From positions 186,001-250,000 of the forward strand of contig NZ_JAILWF010000002.1 in the NCBI RefSeq assembly GCF_025699065.1: DNA of 64,000 nucleotides, in the 5' to 3' direction. A program made the position numbers and the translations under genes. This stretch comes from Nitrosarchaeum sp. GTDB lineage: Archaea; Thermoproteota; Nitrososphaeria; Nitrososphaerales; Nitrosopumilaceae. Below the pieces are notes generated by a model that was given only the letters and a program-made list of their open reading frames with translations, was not told the DNA's origin and ran no database searches. Shown here piece after piece: positions 1-7,331 of the stretch (within the stretch, counting starts at the first letter, position 1; each line of letters begins with the position of its first letter).

Positions 1-1
1 A

Positions 2-175
2 ATTTTAATTCTACTATCTATTCATGGATTTAATGGATTAAGGGTAATACTACTCGAGTTGAAACAAGGAAGAAAATATGAAAAGGCAGTTTCATATGGA
101 TGTGTTGTTGCTATGATAGCATTAATTGCATATGGTTCACGAACAATAATAATGGTTAATACGGGGATGATGTAG
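2..175 (+). CDS. Succinate dehydrogenase membrane-anchor subunit, C-terminal part (partial)
   Basis: The first complete codon of an open frame that enters from the left edge is at position 2, and the frame stops with TAG directly before the sdhB start. The visible 57 residues contain HGFNGLRVILLE, a motif typical of SdhC/SdhD-type anchors, where the conserved histidine and arginine lie near heme and quinone. A hydrophobic helix follows (VVAMIALIAYG). The start lies outside the window. The stop codon abuts the next ATG, so it is translated from the same operon mRNA as the iron-sulfur subunit. Whether it is the C- or D-type anchor cannot be decided from this fragment. Confidence 0.75.
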   Translation: MLILLSIHGFNGLRVILLELKQGRKYEKAVSYGCVVAMIALIAYGSRTIIMVNTGMM

Positions 176-925
176 ATGGCACAGGAATCTAGTTTGGCAG
201 AAAAAAATACTATGAAAAAAATCACTTTACGTATTGCAAGATTTAATCCTGCAAATGACGATGCCAAAAAATTTATGGAATTTAATATTTCATACGAAAA
301 ATGGACAACTGTATTAGAAGCAATTCTTGATGTTAAGCAACATTTTGATCATTCTATTGCAGTTAGATATTCTTGCAGACAAGCTACTTGTGGTTCATGT
401 GGGATGATTATTAATGGCAAACCTAGACTGGCATGTTTTACAAAAATCAGCGAGCTGAATTCAAATATTGTAACCGTTGAACCAATGAATAACTTTCCAA
501 TCATTCGTGATCTTGCAGTAAAATTTGAACGACTATTTGATACTCATCATAAAGTAAAACCATATCTGATTCGTGATGACACTGAAATTTCAAGTAGCAC
601 AAAAGAATTCCTCCAAACTCCTGAAGAGCTAGAACAATACATCCAATTTTCAAATTGTATTAAATGTGGATTATGCAACTCGGCATGTCCCACAATGGCA
701 ACAGATTCTTCGTTTGTAGGTCCTCAGGCATTAGCCCAAGCATATCGATATGTTGCTGATAGTAGGGATAAAGGCAAAGATGAACGCCTAAAAATTATTG
801 ATGATTCTCACGGTATTTGGAGATGTCATTTTGCCGGCTCTTGTAGTCAAGTATGCCCAAAAGGCGTAGACCCAGCCATGGGCATTCAATTACTCCGTGG
901 TTATATGTTAGGATTTAGAAGCTAA
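176..925 (+). CDS. sdhB: Succinate dehydrogenase iron-sulfur subunit
   Basis: This 249-residue electron-transfer subunit of complex II links the flavoprotein to the membrane anchors. Cys67, Cys72, Cys75 and Cys87 form the plant-type [2Fe-2S] motif. CIKCGLCNSACP (161-172) together with Cys217, Cys223 and Cys227 forms the [4Fe-4S] and [3Fe-4S] sites, so all three clusters can form. The length is normal for the family. The ATG at 176 follows the stop of the anchor gene without a gap. Met13 (MKKITLRIARF) is a possible alternative start, closer to the usual N-terminus of the family. The stop overlaps the stop of the convergent DUF59 gene. Confidence 0.95.
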   Translation: MAQESSLAEKNTMKKITLRIARFNPANDDAKKFMEFNISYEKWTTVLEAILDVKQHFDHSIAVRYSCRQATCGSCGMIINGKPRLACFTKISELNSNIVTVEPMNNFPIIRDLAVKFERLFDTHHKVKPYLIRDDTEISSSTKEFLQTPEELEQYIQFSNCIKCGLCNSACPTMATDSSFVGPQALAQAYRYVADSRDKGKDERLKIIDDSHGIWRCHFAGSCSQVCPKGVDPAMGIQLLRGYMLGFRS

Positions 926-1245
926 ATCTTTTTTTTTGGATTAGGGCTATTATTTACCTGATTGTTAATCTGTTCTGCCATAAAGTGATTTGATACATTT
1001 ACTTTAACATCATCAATTCCATCTACCTTCAAAAGATTATCATGTATATCTTGACAGATTTTAAATCCAAAAACTGCAGGACAAAATGGACTAGTTAGAT
1101 GTAAATCTACTTTCACGTTATTACTGTTGATGTCAACTTCATCAATTAATTCTAAATCGGTAATTGATGTATTGATTTCAGGATCTACAATCTTTGATAG
1201 CTCATCAAAAATTTTCACTCTAAGTTGTTTGATATCTAGACTCAT
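922..1245 (-). CDS. DUF59 / MIP18-family iron-sulfur assembly protein
   Basis: This small soluble protein (107 residues from the ATG at 1245) has the DUF59 pattern: DPEINTSITDLELIDEVDI, then a beta-strand and SPFCPAVFGFKICQDI with the conserved cysteine. Relatives (SufT, PaaD, MIP18) help load or mature Fe-S proteins. The open frame continues to 1278, but MSLDIKQLR at 1245 is the better start because a TATA box lies about 25 bp upstream, as expected for a leaderless mRNA. The C-terminal tail NSPNPKKKI is basic and probably flexible. It is convergent with sdhB, whose three Fe-S clusters would be possible clients; that link is inference. Confidence 0.8.
   Translation of the reverse strand: MSLDIKQLRVKIFDELSKIVDPEINTSITDLELIDEVDINSNNVKVDLHLTSPFCPAVFGFKICQDIHDNLLKVDGIDDVKVNVSNHFMAEQINNQVNNSPNPKKKI
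929..937 (+). terminator. T-tract, possible terminator of the sdh operon
   Basis: A run of nine T on the plus strand starts three bases after the sdhB stop. Intrinsic termination in archaea is driven mainly by T-tracts on the non-template strand. The run lies inside the end of the convergent gene, where it encodes lysines. The call rests on sequence alone. Confidence 0.4.
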
Positions 1246-1265
1246 GGAGAAAAAAGCGTTGATGC

Positions 1266-1273
1266 TATATATA
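1266..1273. promoter_or_regulatory. Symmetric TATA box shared by DUF59 gene and argH
   Basis: TATATATA at the centre of a 49-bp divergent gap lies about 25 bp from the argH ATG (1295) on one side and about 25 bp from the DUF59 ATG (1245) on the other. Both distances match leaderless archaeal promoters. No other TATA-like element fits either gene, so one element probably serves both directions. Confidence 0.65.
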
Positions 1274-1294
1274 ACCATTCTAGAATATTAGATA

Positions 1295-2755
1295 ATGTAT
1301 CGTTCTCGTCTTAGTACAGATTTGAGTGATATTACTTTAGATTATGTTTCATCGATTAAAGACGATATTCAAATAGCGCTTTATGATATTCTAGGAAGCC
1401 AAGCTCATACTATAATGTTATTTGAAAACCAAATTATTACAAAAAATGATGTAAAAAAAATTCTTTCAGCTTTAGACTTTTTAAAAAATGAAAAATTTGA
1501 TGTTTTTAGTGGAGCTGAAGATATTCATGAATTAATTGAAACACTAGTTATCAAAAAAGCTGGTATTGCTAGCGGTGGAAAAATGCATACAGCACGTTCC
1601 CGTAATGATCAAGTTTCTTTAGATATTAGAATGAAAATTCGTGATGATATTAACATTATTTGTAATTGTTTACTTGATACAATTGAAGCACTTGTATCTT
1701 TAGCAAAAAACCATCAAAAAACAATAATGCCTCTTTATACGCATCTTCAACAAGCTCAAGCTGGTTTATTTTCACACTATCTAATAGCTCAGGCCGATGT
1801 GTTGTTTAGGGACTTTGATCGTCTTTATAGTACATTTAACCATGTTAATCAAAGTCCGTTAGGAGCAGGCCCTGTTGGAGGAACTAGTATTGCAATAGAT
1901 CGACATAGTACTGCCAAAATGTTAGGATTTGATAGTGTTTTAGAAAATTCTCTAGATGCAACTAGCACACGTGATTTTGTTGTTGAATACGTTTCAATGA
2001 TCGCAATACTGATGACTAATCTTAGTAGAATTTCTGAAGATTTTATTATTTGGTCAACGTCTGAATTTTCCTTTATAGAACTTGCAGATGAATTCACGTC
2101 TCCATCAAGTGTAATGCCTCAAAAGAAAAACCCCGATATATTAGAATTAACAAGAGGGAAAACTGCAGAGGTAATTGGAAATCTTACTGCAATCCTAACT
2201 ACCATCAAAGGACTGGCTTCTGGATATGGACGTGATCTGCAACAAATTAAATCATCCATTTGGTCAACATCTAAAATTTCTTTAAACGCATTATTGATTT
2301 TAAAATCTATTCTCCTTACATTACATGTTAATGAAAAAGAAATGAAAAAGTCAACCGAATCTAGTTATCTTATTGCCCTTGATATTGCAGAAAAATTAGT
2401 TCAAAATGGAATTCCATTTCGAACAACTCATAAAATTGCAGGAGGCTTAGTGCAATTGGCACATCAATCCAATAAATCTTTGAATAAACTCACTTCAAAA
2501 GAAATTTCAAAAATTGCACAAGATGCTAAAATCCCTCCTAATCTTATCATGAAAATTATTGAATCCACAACAATTACATCCTCTCTAAAAGAAAGAAAGT
2601 CCTTTGGCTCTTCAGGATATGATGAGCAAAAGAGAATGATTGAAGATCGTGTGAAAAAAATTAATGATTATAGAATCAATGCAACAAAACGATCTAATGC
2701 TATTACTAAGGCATTAGATGATCTCTCTAGCAAAGTTACTGAATTGATAAAATAG
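1295..2755 (+). CDS. argH: Argininosuccinate lyase
   Basis: The 486-residue enzyme splits argininosuccinate into arginine and fumarate, the last step of arginine synthesis. The fumarase/aspartase-family signature SSVMPQKKNPD lies near residue 270, with the flexible catalytic-serine loop. TARSRNDQV near residue 105 binds substrate, and HLQQAQ carries the catalytic histidine region. Length is normal for the family (about 460-490). The start is fixed by the TATA box 25 bp upstream. No other arginine gene is next to it in this window. Confidence 0.96.
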   Translation: MYRSRLSTDLSDITLDYVSSIKDDIQIALYDILGSQAHTIMLFENQIITKNDVKKILSALDFLKNEKFDVFSGAEDIHELIETLVIKKAGIASGGKMHTARSRNDQVSLDIRMKIRDDINIICNCLLDTIEALVSLAKNHQKTIMPLYTHLQQAQAGLFSHYLIAQADVLFRDFDRLYSTFNHVNQSPLGAGPVGGTSIAIDRHSTAKMLGFDSVLENSLDATSTRDFVVEYVSMIAILMTNLSRISEDFIIWSTSEFSFIELADEFTSPSSVMPQKKNPDILELTRGKTAEVIGNLTAILTTIKGLASGYGRDLQQIKSSIWSTSKISLNALLILKSILLTLHVNEKEMKKSTESSYLIALDIAEKLVQNGIPFRTTHKIAGGLVQLAHQSNKSLNKLTSKEISKIAQDAKIPPNLIMKIIESTTITSSLKERKSFGSSGYDEQKRMIEDRVKKINDYRINATKRSNAITKALDDLSSKVTELIK

Positions 2756-2758
2756 GAG

Positions 2759-2832
2759 CGGGTCTAGTGGGATTCGGACCCACGACAACCGGATTAAAAG
2801 TCCGGTGCGCTACCTGGCTGCGCCATAGACCC
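2759..2832 (-). tRNA. tRNA-Lys (UUU)
   Basis: The reverse strand folds into a complete cloverleaf. The acceptor GGGTCTA pairs with TAGACCC, the anticodon arm CCGGA-CTTTTAA-TCCGG gives UUU, and the T arm is GTGGG-TTCGAAT-CCCAC. Discriminator base is G and no CCA is encoded. A TATA-like element lies about 27 bp upstream, near 2860. It begins four bases from the end of argH, on the opposite strand. Confidence 0.95.
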
Positions 2833-2928
2833 CTCACAAAAAATGCTTGACGTGTATAATTTAGTCTTTTACAAAATTTTTTCTGTTACAGAAACTTTTA
2901 ATCTGGCAATTTGTTTGAAACAATTCGG

Positions 2929-3003
2929 GCCCTTGTAGTATAGTCCGGTCTAGAATTCGACCCTGTCACGGTTGAGACGCGTGTTCAAATCCCGCCGAGG
3001 GCG
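2929..3003 (+). tRNA. tRNA-Asp (GUC), with stem mismatches
   Basis: The acceptor GCCCTTG pairs with CGAGGGC, and the anticodon arm CGACC-CTGTCAC-GGTTG gives GUC. The T arm GCGTG-TTCAAAT-CCCGC carries a T-C mismatch at 52:62. The D stem has A where T would pair at 12:23 (TAGAAT instead of the usual TAGTAT). After discriminator G the bases CCA (3004-3006) are encoded. Identity is clear, but two mismatches are unusual for a functional gene. Confidence 0.85.
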
Positions 3004-3206
3004 CCATTTATCTTACAATGATTTTATTTTCAATTTTCTTGGATTATGATCGCTCTAAACATCGTATTTTTATATAAAATTAAGAATAATCAAGCATTAT
3101 TTTTCTACTTTTTCAATTCTTTTACAATCTAATTATTTCATTTGAGATTACCTCCCAAAATTTCACTACAAGAATATTAAAATTCAGGCAATTTTAGTAA
3201 AATTTG

Positions 3207-4034
3207 ATGTCAGAAAAGCATGATGAATCTAAGATAGAAACTACAACTGTCAATGATTTAACATCTGATAAGACATCTGCAGAACAAACCGCAGAATCTA
3301 AATCTGAAATTGCAAAAGAAGCTAAAGTAAAAGCTAATGATAAAGCAAATGTAGCCAAAGATGCAAAAAATGAAGTAGTAACTAAAGTAAAAGAAACAGT
3401 TCAAGCAGCAGAAGGAACTAAAGCAGCTAATGAAGCTAAAGCAGCTGCTCAAGCAGCCGCAAAGGCAGCAGCTGCAGCTAAAGCAGCTGAAGATGCAGAA
3501 AAAGCTGCAAAAGAAGCAATTGCAAAGGCTGAAGCAGCTAAAGCAGCAGCAGAAGCAGCTGCTGAAGAAGAATACAAAGCAATTGCAGCTGAAGTTAAAG
3601 CAACAAATGCAAAAGCTCCAACATTTACTAATCAACGTAAAGGGGAAGAAATTTTTCGAAGAGAAATGGGAGAGCCTGAATTTTTCTTAGCAAAAAAAGA
3701 TAGATTTCCAAGACCCATTCTTTCATCTGAAGAACAAGATGAACTCACAAGAAAAGTAGAGATTCCAACAGATAATACACCAAAATATATTCCACAACAT
3801 GTTCTAAGTCCTGAATTTGGTGGAATGTCTAATTATGAATCGGGAGTAGGAAATTTCTTGGAGGAGACTAAACAAAAACTTAAAAAATTAAAAAGCGATC
3901 CTAATTCATCTCAAAAAGATATCCTTGCAACACAACAAGAACTTGCATATTTGGAATCAATTTATGAGAATTATTATATCGGTATGAATGTTTTCCGTAC
4001 TGCAAAAGGTGGAAGGAACAAATTAAGAGAATAA
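3207..4034 (+). CDS. Ala/Lys/Glu-rich protein of unknown function upstream of the hemA-like gene
   Basis: I do not recognise this 275-residue protein. Residues 1-20 are polar. About 20-140 are very rich in Ala, Lys and Glu (runs such as AKAAAQAAAKAAAAAKAAE) and would form a long charged helix or disordered linker, much like TolA or histone-H1 tails. Residues about 140-275 are a normal-composition domain with GEEIFRREMGEPEFFLAK, a proline-rich stretch, and a C-terminal helical part (LEETKQKLKKLKSD; QQELAYLESIYENYY). ATG 3207 is preferred over the adjacent in-frame TTG; an AT-rich TATA-like element lies near 3172-3180. It ends 11 bp before the hemA-like gene, so they are probably co-transcribed. 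Confidence 0.7.
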   Translation: MSEKHDESKIETTTVNDLTSDKTSAEQTAESKSEIAKEAKVKANDKANVAKDAKNEVVTKVKETVQAAEGTKAANEAKAAAQAAAKAAAAAKAAEDAEKAAKEAIAKAEAAKAAAEAAAEEEYKAIAAEVKATNAKAPTFTNQRKGEEIFRREMGEPEFFLAKKDRFPRPILSSEEQDELTRKVEIPTDNTPKYIPQHVLSPEFGGMSNYESGVGNFLEETKQKLKKLKSDPNSSQKDILATQQELAYLESIYENYYIGMNVFRTAKGGRNKLRE

Positions 4035-4045
4035 ATGGTGATGAA

Positions 4046-5122
4046 TTGAGCGAAATTAATTTTGATATCATTAATGCAAGAGTAACTTTCAAAAATGTAC
4101 CACTTCACTCTTTGGCCAGATTTAGATTTAATGATCTTAAAGTTGCATGTGAAACTTTTAAAAAAATTCCTGGTGTCGCAGAATGTATAATAATTCAAAC
4201 TGCTAGTAGAGTTGAAATATTTACTGTTAGTAATTTGGAAACAGGAGATACTCCAGATGGAAGAAGGGTTGAGGGAAAGGCTCTAGTTTTAAATCAAATT
4301 AAAGAAACATGGGAATCTCTGTCTGAACTTGAACAAATTGATATTGATCACTTTGATCAAACACTTGAAGTTTACAAAGGTACTGATGTCTATCTTAATT
4401 TGTTAAGATTGGCTTGCGGTTTAGAATCCGTAGTAATTGGTAAAGAAGAAATATTGAATGAAATTAAATCGTCACTTTCACACGCAAAGGAAATTAATGT
4501 ATCTGGAGATATTTTGAATAAACTATTTGAAAATATTATTCGAATTGCTTCACGAATAAGAGAAACTACTGGCATTAGTAAAAATGTGATATCTCTCGGT
4601 GATGTATCTGTAAAAATTGTAGATGAAAAAGCTGGATTGGATGCTAAGAAACGTATTCTTTTAATTGGTACGGGAGAATCTGCTGCTAGAGTCGCTAAAA
4701 CTCTAAATAAAAAAGGATTTGCGTTTGATGTTACAAGCAAAACAATTGAGCGTGCAACTGGCTTTTCTAAAATATTGGGTGGTAAACCAATTGCATTTGA
4801 AGAAGTATTAGCAGGATTTGATAAATATGATATTGTTTTTGTTGCAACAACTGCTGATTATTTCTTAATTACATTTGATAGATTAAAATTAGTTATGGAA
4901 GAGAAAAAGAAAGGTACACTGATTTTAGATTTATCAGACCCACGAACAGTTGATGAAGGAATAACTGCATTACCTGGAATTAAATTATTGTTTAGAGATC
5001 AAATTGCTGAAATCTATGAAGAAAATGTTAAATCCAGAATTGGTATGATTCCTGCTGTGGAAAAAATTATTGAAAAAGAAGTACCAATTCTTGAAGCTAC
5101 AATGAAACACATTACTGCATAA
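4046..5122 (+). CDS. Glutamyl-tRNA reductase-like protein lacking catalytic residues
   Basis: The 358-residue protein has the GluTR layout: an N-terminal catalytic-like domain, a Rossmann NADPH domain (RILLIGTGESAARVAKTL, about 203-220) and a C-terminal helical segment. Two hallmark residues are missing. The catalytic Cys of the STCNRTE motif is Ala53 (IQTASRVEIF), and the conserved active-site His of the HLLRVASGL motif is Asn118 (NLLRLACGL). The GEPQIL motif reads GKEEIL. About 30 extra residues follow the first motif (62-95). The start is TTG 4046, preceded by GGTGAT (4037-4042); the ATGs nearby run into stops. No other heme gene is adjacent. It is either a diverged reductase with rearranged chemistry or a paralogue with another role. 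Confidence 0.8.
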   Translation: MSEINFDIINARVTFKNVPLHSLARFRFNDLKVACETFKKIPGVAECIIIQTASRVEIFTVSNLETGDTPDGRRVEGKALVLNQIKETWESLSELEQIDIDHFDQTLEVYKGTDVYLNLLRLACGLESVVIGKEEILNEIKSSLSHAKEINVSGDILNKLFENIIRIASRIRETTGISKNVISLGDVSVKIVDEKAGLDAKKRILLIGTGESAARVAKTLNKKGFAFDVTSKTIERATGFSKILGGKPIAFEEVLAGFDKYDIVFVATTADYFLITFDRLKLVMEEKKKGTLILDLSDPRTVDEGITALPGIKLLFRDQIAEIYEENVKSRIGMIPAVEKIIEKEVPILEATMKHITA

Positions 5123-5166
5123 TCTTATCGTAATTACTTGGCAGTAATAACTGCATATCTGAAATG

Positions 5167-5328
5167 TTATTTTTTTCTAAGGATAAATTGCATTAAGGCT
5201 TCTTTTGAGTAATCTATACCATGTATGTCTTCAGTATGTTTTCCAAATTCTTCTATTACTTGTTCTATTTCACCTTCTGACACAAATTCACACTCAAAAC
5301 CATAATCACTGCATTTTAGTTTAGCCAT
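5167..5328 (-). CDS. DUF1059 small protein
   Basis: A 53-residue frame on the minus strand (ATG 5328, TAA 5167-5169) begins MAKLKCSDYGFECEFV and contains GEIEQVIEEFGKHTEDIHGI. This matches the DUF1059 pattern (K-x-L-x-C-x-D-x-G-x-x-C, then a helix and a His before the end). The family is small, soluble and of unknown function. The gene occupies most of the otherwise empty 400 bp between the hemA-like gene and the reductase. A TATA box at 5349-5356 supports a leaderless start. Confidence 0.8.
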   Translation of the reverse strand: MAKLKCSDYGFECEFVSEGEIEQVIEEFGKHTEDIHGIDYSKEALMQFILRKK

Positions 5329-5348
5329 GTCCAGAGTCTATCAACTGG

Positions 5349-5356
5349 ATATAAAT
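5349..5356 (-). promoter_or_regulatory. TATA box of the DUF1059 gene
   Basis: Reverse-strand ATTTATAT lies about 24 bp before the ATG at 5328. The spacing fits leaderless transcription and helps confirm the small gene. Confidence 0.6.
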
Positions 5357-5522
5357 ATCAAAAGAAAATTTTTATTCATAAAATTTATGATCTACTCATT
5401 TTGCTATAATTGGCGCTATATTAGAAGATGTTATTTTTATATGGATTTGATCATATTGTATTTTTAGATAAACCCTAAGTTGGACAGAAATACATTTATC
5501 CAAAGTAACAAAAATTATTCTG

Positions 5523-6362
5523 ATGGTAGTAGAGCATAAAGCAAAGATTACTTACATGCAATTACTCAAAGAAGATCTTGTTGTAATTCGTTTGGTTCCA
5601 AATAACGGAATGCCAAAATACACTACAGGTCAATTTTTAACTATAGGATTACCAATACCATCTGAACAAAAAATTGTTAGAAGAGCCTACTCAATTGCTT
5701 CTCATCCTGAAAATCGAGATTACTTTGAATTTGTAATTAGATGGGTAAGAAAACCATTGCCAGGACGTGTTACTACGGAATTATTTTATGCAAATGTAGG
5801 TGATGAAGTATATTTAGGTGAACCCACGGGTAATGCTTTACTGATTGATGATAAATTACCAAATGGTCAGCCTGATACCAGAAGGATTGTTTGTGTGGGT
5901 GGTGGAACTGGACTTGCTCCTTTCATTGCTTTTGCTAAACATCTTCATGATACTGGCGATAAACGAGAGATAATTGTTTTGCATGGTGCAAGTTATGTTG
6001 ATGAGTTAAGCTACAAAGAATTGTTAACAAATTATGAAAACGAAAGTCTTGAAAGAGGAAAAGATCAATGGAATTTTAAATACAGAGCCGCTATTAGTAG
6101 ACCTAAAGAATTCTTTAATCGTTCTTGGGCAGGTCATGTTGGTAGAGTAGAATCATTTTTTAAACCAAATAAAAATGGAATTTCACCATTAGATGAATTA
6201 GTGGGAGAAGAGGTTACTCCTGCAAATACCAAAGTCTACATTTGTGGTTATCAAGGCACTATAGATGGTGTACTTGAATATTTGGGACCAAAAGGATTTG
6301 TAACAAAAGAAGAAAAACGTAAAGATGGAAGTTATGAAGTCAAGTATGAATCATACGGATAA
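5523..6362 (+). CDS. Ferredoxin/flavodoxin-NADP+ reductase family protein
   Basis: This 279-residue flavoprotein would move electrons between NADP(H) and ferredoxin or another small carrier. RAYSIAS (54-60) is the FAD-binding motif, and GGGTGLAPF (126-134) is the NADP pyrophosphate motif. The C-terminal part CGYQGTIDGVLEYL corresponds to the nicotinamide/cofactor end of bacterial Fpr-type enzymes. No Fe-S or ferredoxin domain is fused. An ATTTAT element about 26 bp upstream of the ATG supports the start. It is a single-gene unit between a minus-strand small gene and the minus-strand phosphatase. The physiological partner cannot be read from the sequence. Confidence 0.9.
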   Translation: MVVEHKAKITYMQLLKEDLVVIRLVPNNGMPKYTTGQFLTIGLPIPSEQKIVRRAYSIASHPENRDYFEFVIRWVRKPLPGRVTTELFYANVGDEVYLGEPTGNALLIDDKLPNGQPDTRRIVCVGGGTGLAPFIAFAKHLHDTGDKREIIVLHGASYVDELSYKELLTNYENESLERGKDQWNFKYRAAISRPKEFFNRSWAGHVGRVESFFKPNKNGISPLDELVGEEVTPANTKVYICGYQGTIDGVLEYLGPKGFVTKEEKRKDGSYEVKYESYG

Positions 6363-6446
6363 AAAATTATAATTTTTTAATATTAATTTATTTAATTTTC
6401 ATGATGCAGATTTTACATTTTTAATTTATTATGTATTTAGAAAATT

Positions 6447-7247
6447 TTATTTTTTAATTTGTAAAATAACATCATCGATAATTTTTTGATTTGCTGCTGC
6501 AATAAATGATATTCTTGTTTTATAACTAAGATCTGCATCAAGTGGATTCAAATTGGCATCCAAAAGTAAGCCTCCTGCTTCCTTTACTATTATGTATCCT
6601 GCTGCAATGTCTTGAATTCTTATTTTATTTCTTAAATCAATAAAAACATCCATTAACCCTCTTGCAAAAAAAGCCATTTCTAATGCATTTGCACCAAAAT
6701 GTCTTATGTGATTATGCTTCTCAAATATCGGTTGTAATTGTTCCATCAAATCAGATGATGCTCCAGAAGTGTTTACTCCAATAATTTTGTAAATTGGGTC
6801 TTTATCATAAACCTTGATTTTTAATTCATTCATAAATGCACCATTATCTTTAGATGCCCAATACATATCTCCATTTGATAGATTTGTTATTACTCCATCT
6901 GTAATGGAACTTAATCTATCTTCAGTTGCAAATGCTAACGAACTACAAAAAAATGGAACTCCTCTTACAGCATTAGCAGAACCATCAATTGCATCCATAA
7001 TAATAAACCCTTTAGGATTATCGGATAGTTCTACTCTACCACATTCTTCTCCTAATACAATACAGTCAAATTTAATTTCTTTAAGATAATCTAATACTGT
7101 TTTTTCAGCAATAATGTCAATATTACGTGAAATATCTCCTCCTGCACCAATTCCGAAATTTCCTGCAGCATTATCTGTACCTGCCAAATCTTTAACGTTT
7201 TCATAAATCATTTTTGAAACATTGCAAAGAATTTCAATTACTTCCAT
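6447..7247 (-). CDS. Inositol-monophosphatase / archaeal FBPase family phosphatase
   Basis: This 266-residue protein carries the metal-binding motifs of the IMPase superfamily. GEECG (67-70) supplies a glutamate, DAIDGSAN (85-92) matches the DPIDGT signature, and IQDIAAGYIIVKEAGG near residue 210 matches the C-terminal WDxAAG-type motif with its aspartate. Archaeal members often dephosphorylate both inositol-1-phosphate and fructose-1,6-bisphosphate, so it may serve inositol lipid synthesis or gluconeogenesis. The signature has Ala for Pro and Ser for Thr, mild changes. A TTAAATTA element lies about 26 bp before the ATG. Confidence 0.85.
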   Translation of the reverse strand: MEVIEILCNVSKMIYENVKDLAGTDNAAGNFGIGAGGDISRNIDIIAEKTVLDYLKEIKFDCIVLGEECGRVELSDNPKGFIIMDAIDGSANAVRGVPFFCSSLAFATEDRLSSITDGVITNLSNGDMYWASKDNGAFMNELKIKVYDKDPIYKIIGVNTSGASSDLMEQLQPIFEKHNHIRHFGANALEMAFFARGLMDVFIDLRNKIRIQDIAAGYIIVKEAGGLLLDANLNPLDADLSYKTRISFIAAANQKIIDDVILQIKK

Positions 7248-7302
7248 AATCTCTTTTTCTTTTCTCGTAATTTAAGTGAAAGAAATTTTTAGTTTTGAAA
7301 GC

Positions 7303-7309
7303 ATAAATA
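7303..7309 (+). promoter_or_regulatory. TATA box fixing a GTG start
   Basis: ATAAATA lies about 26 bp upstream of the GTG at 7332. No ATG fits, so this element supports a leaderless GTG start for the following gene. Confidence 0.55.
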
Positions 7310-7331
7310 ACAATAAAGTAGCTTAACGTGT

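Noticed and set aside
3258-3635. Long minus-strand frame rich in Cys and Phe opposite the Ala-rich gene
   Set aside because: It is the antisense of GCA/GCT and AAA codons in low-complexity DNA; no promoter or family pattern fits, and the plus-strand frame is much better.
3430-3690. Gln/Leu-rich plus-strand frame inside the Ala-rich gene
   Set aside because: A frame-shifted reading of the same repeats; composition KQLQ without structure and no start signal.
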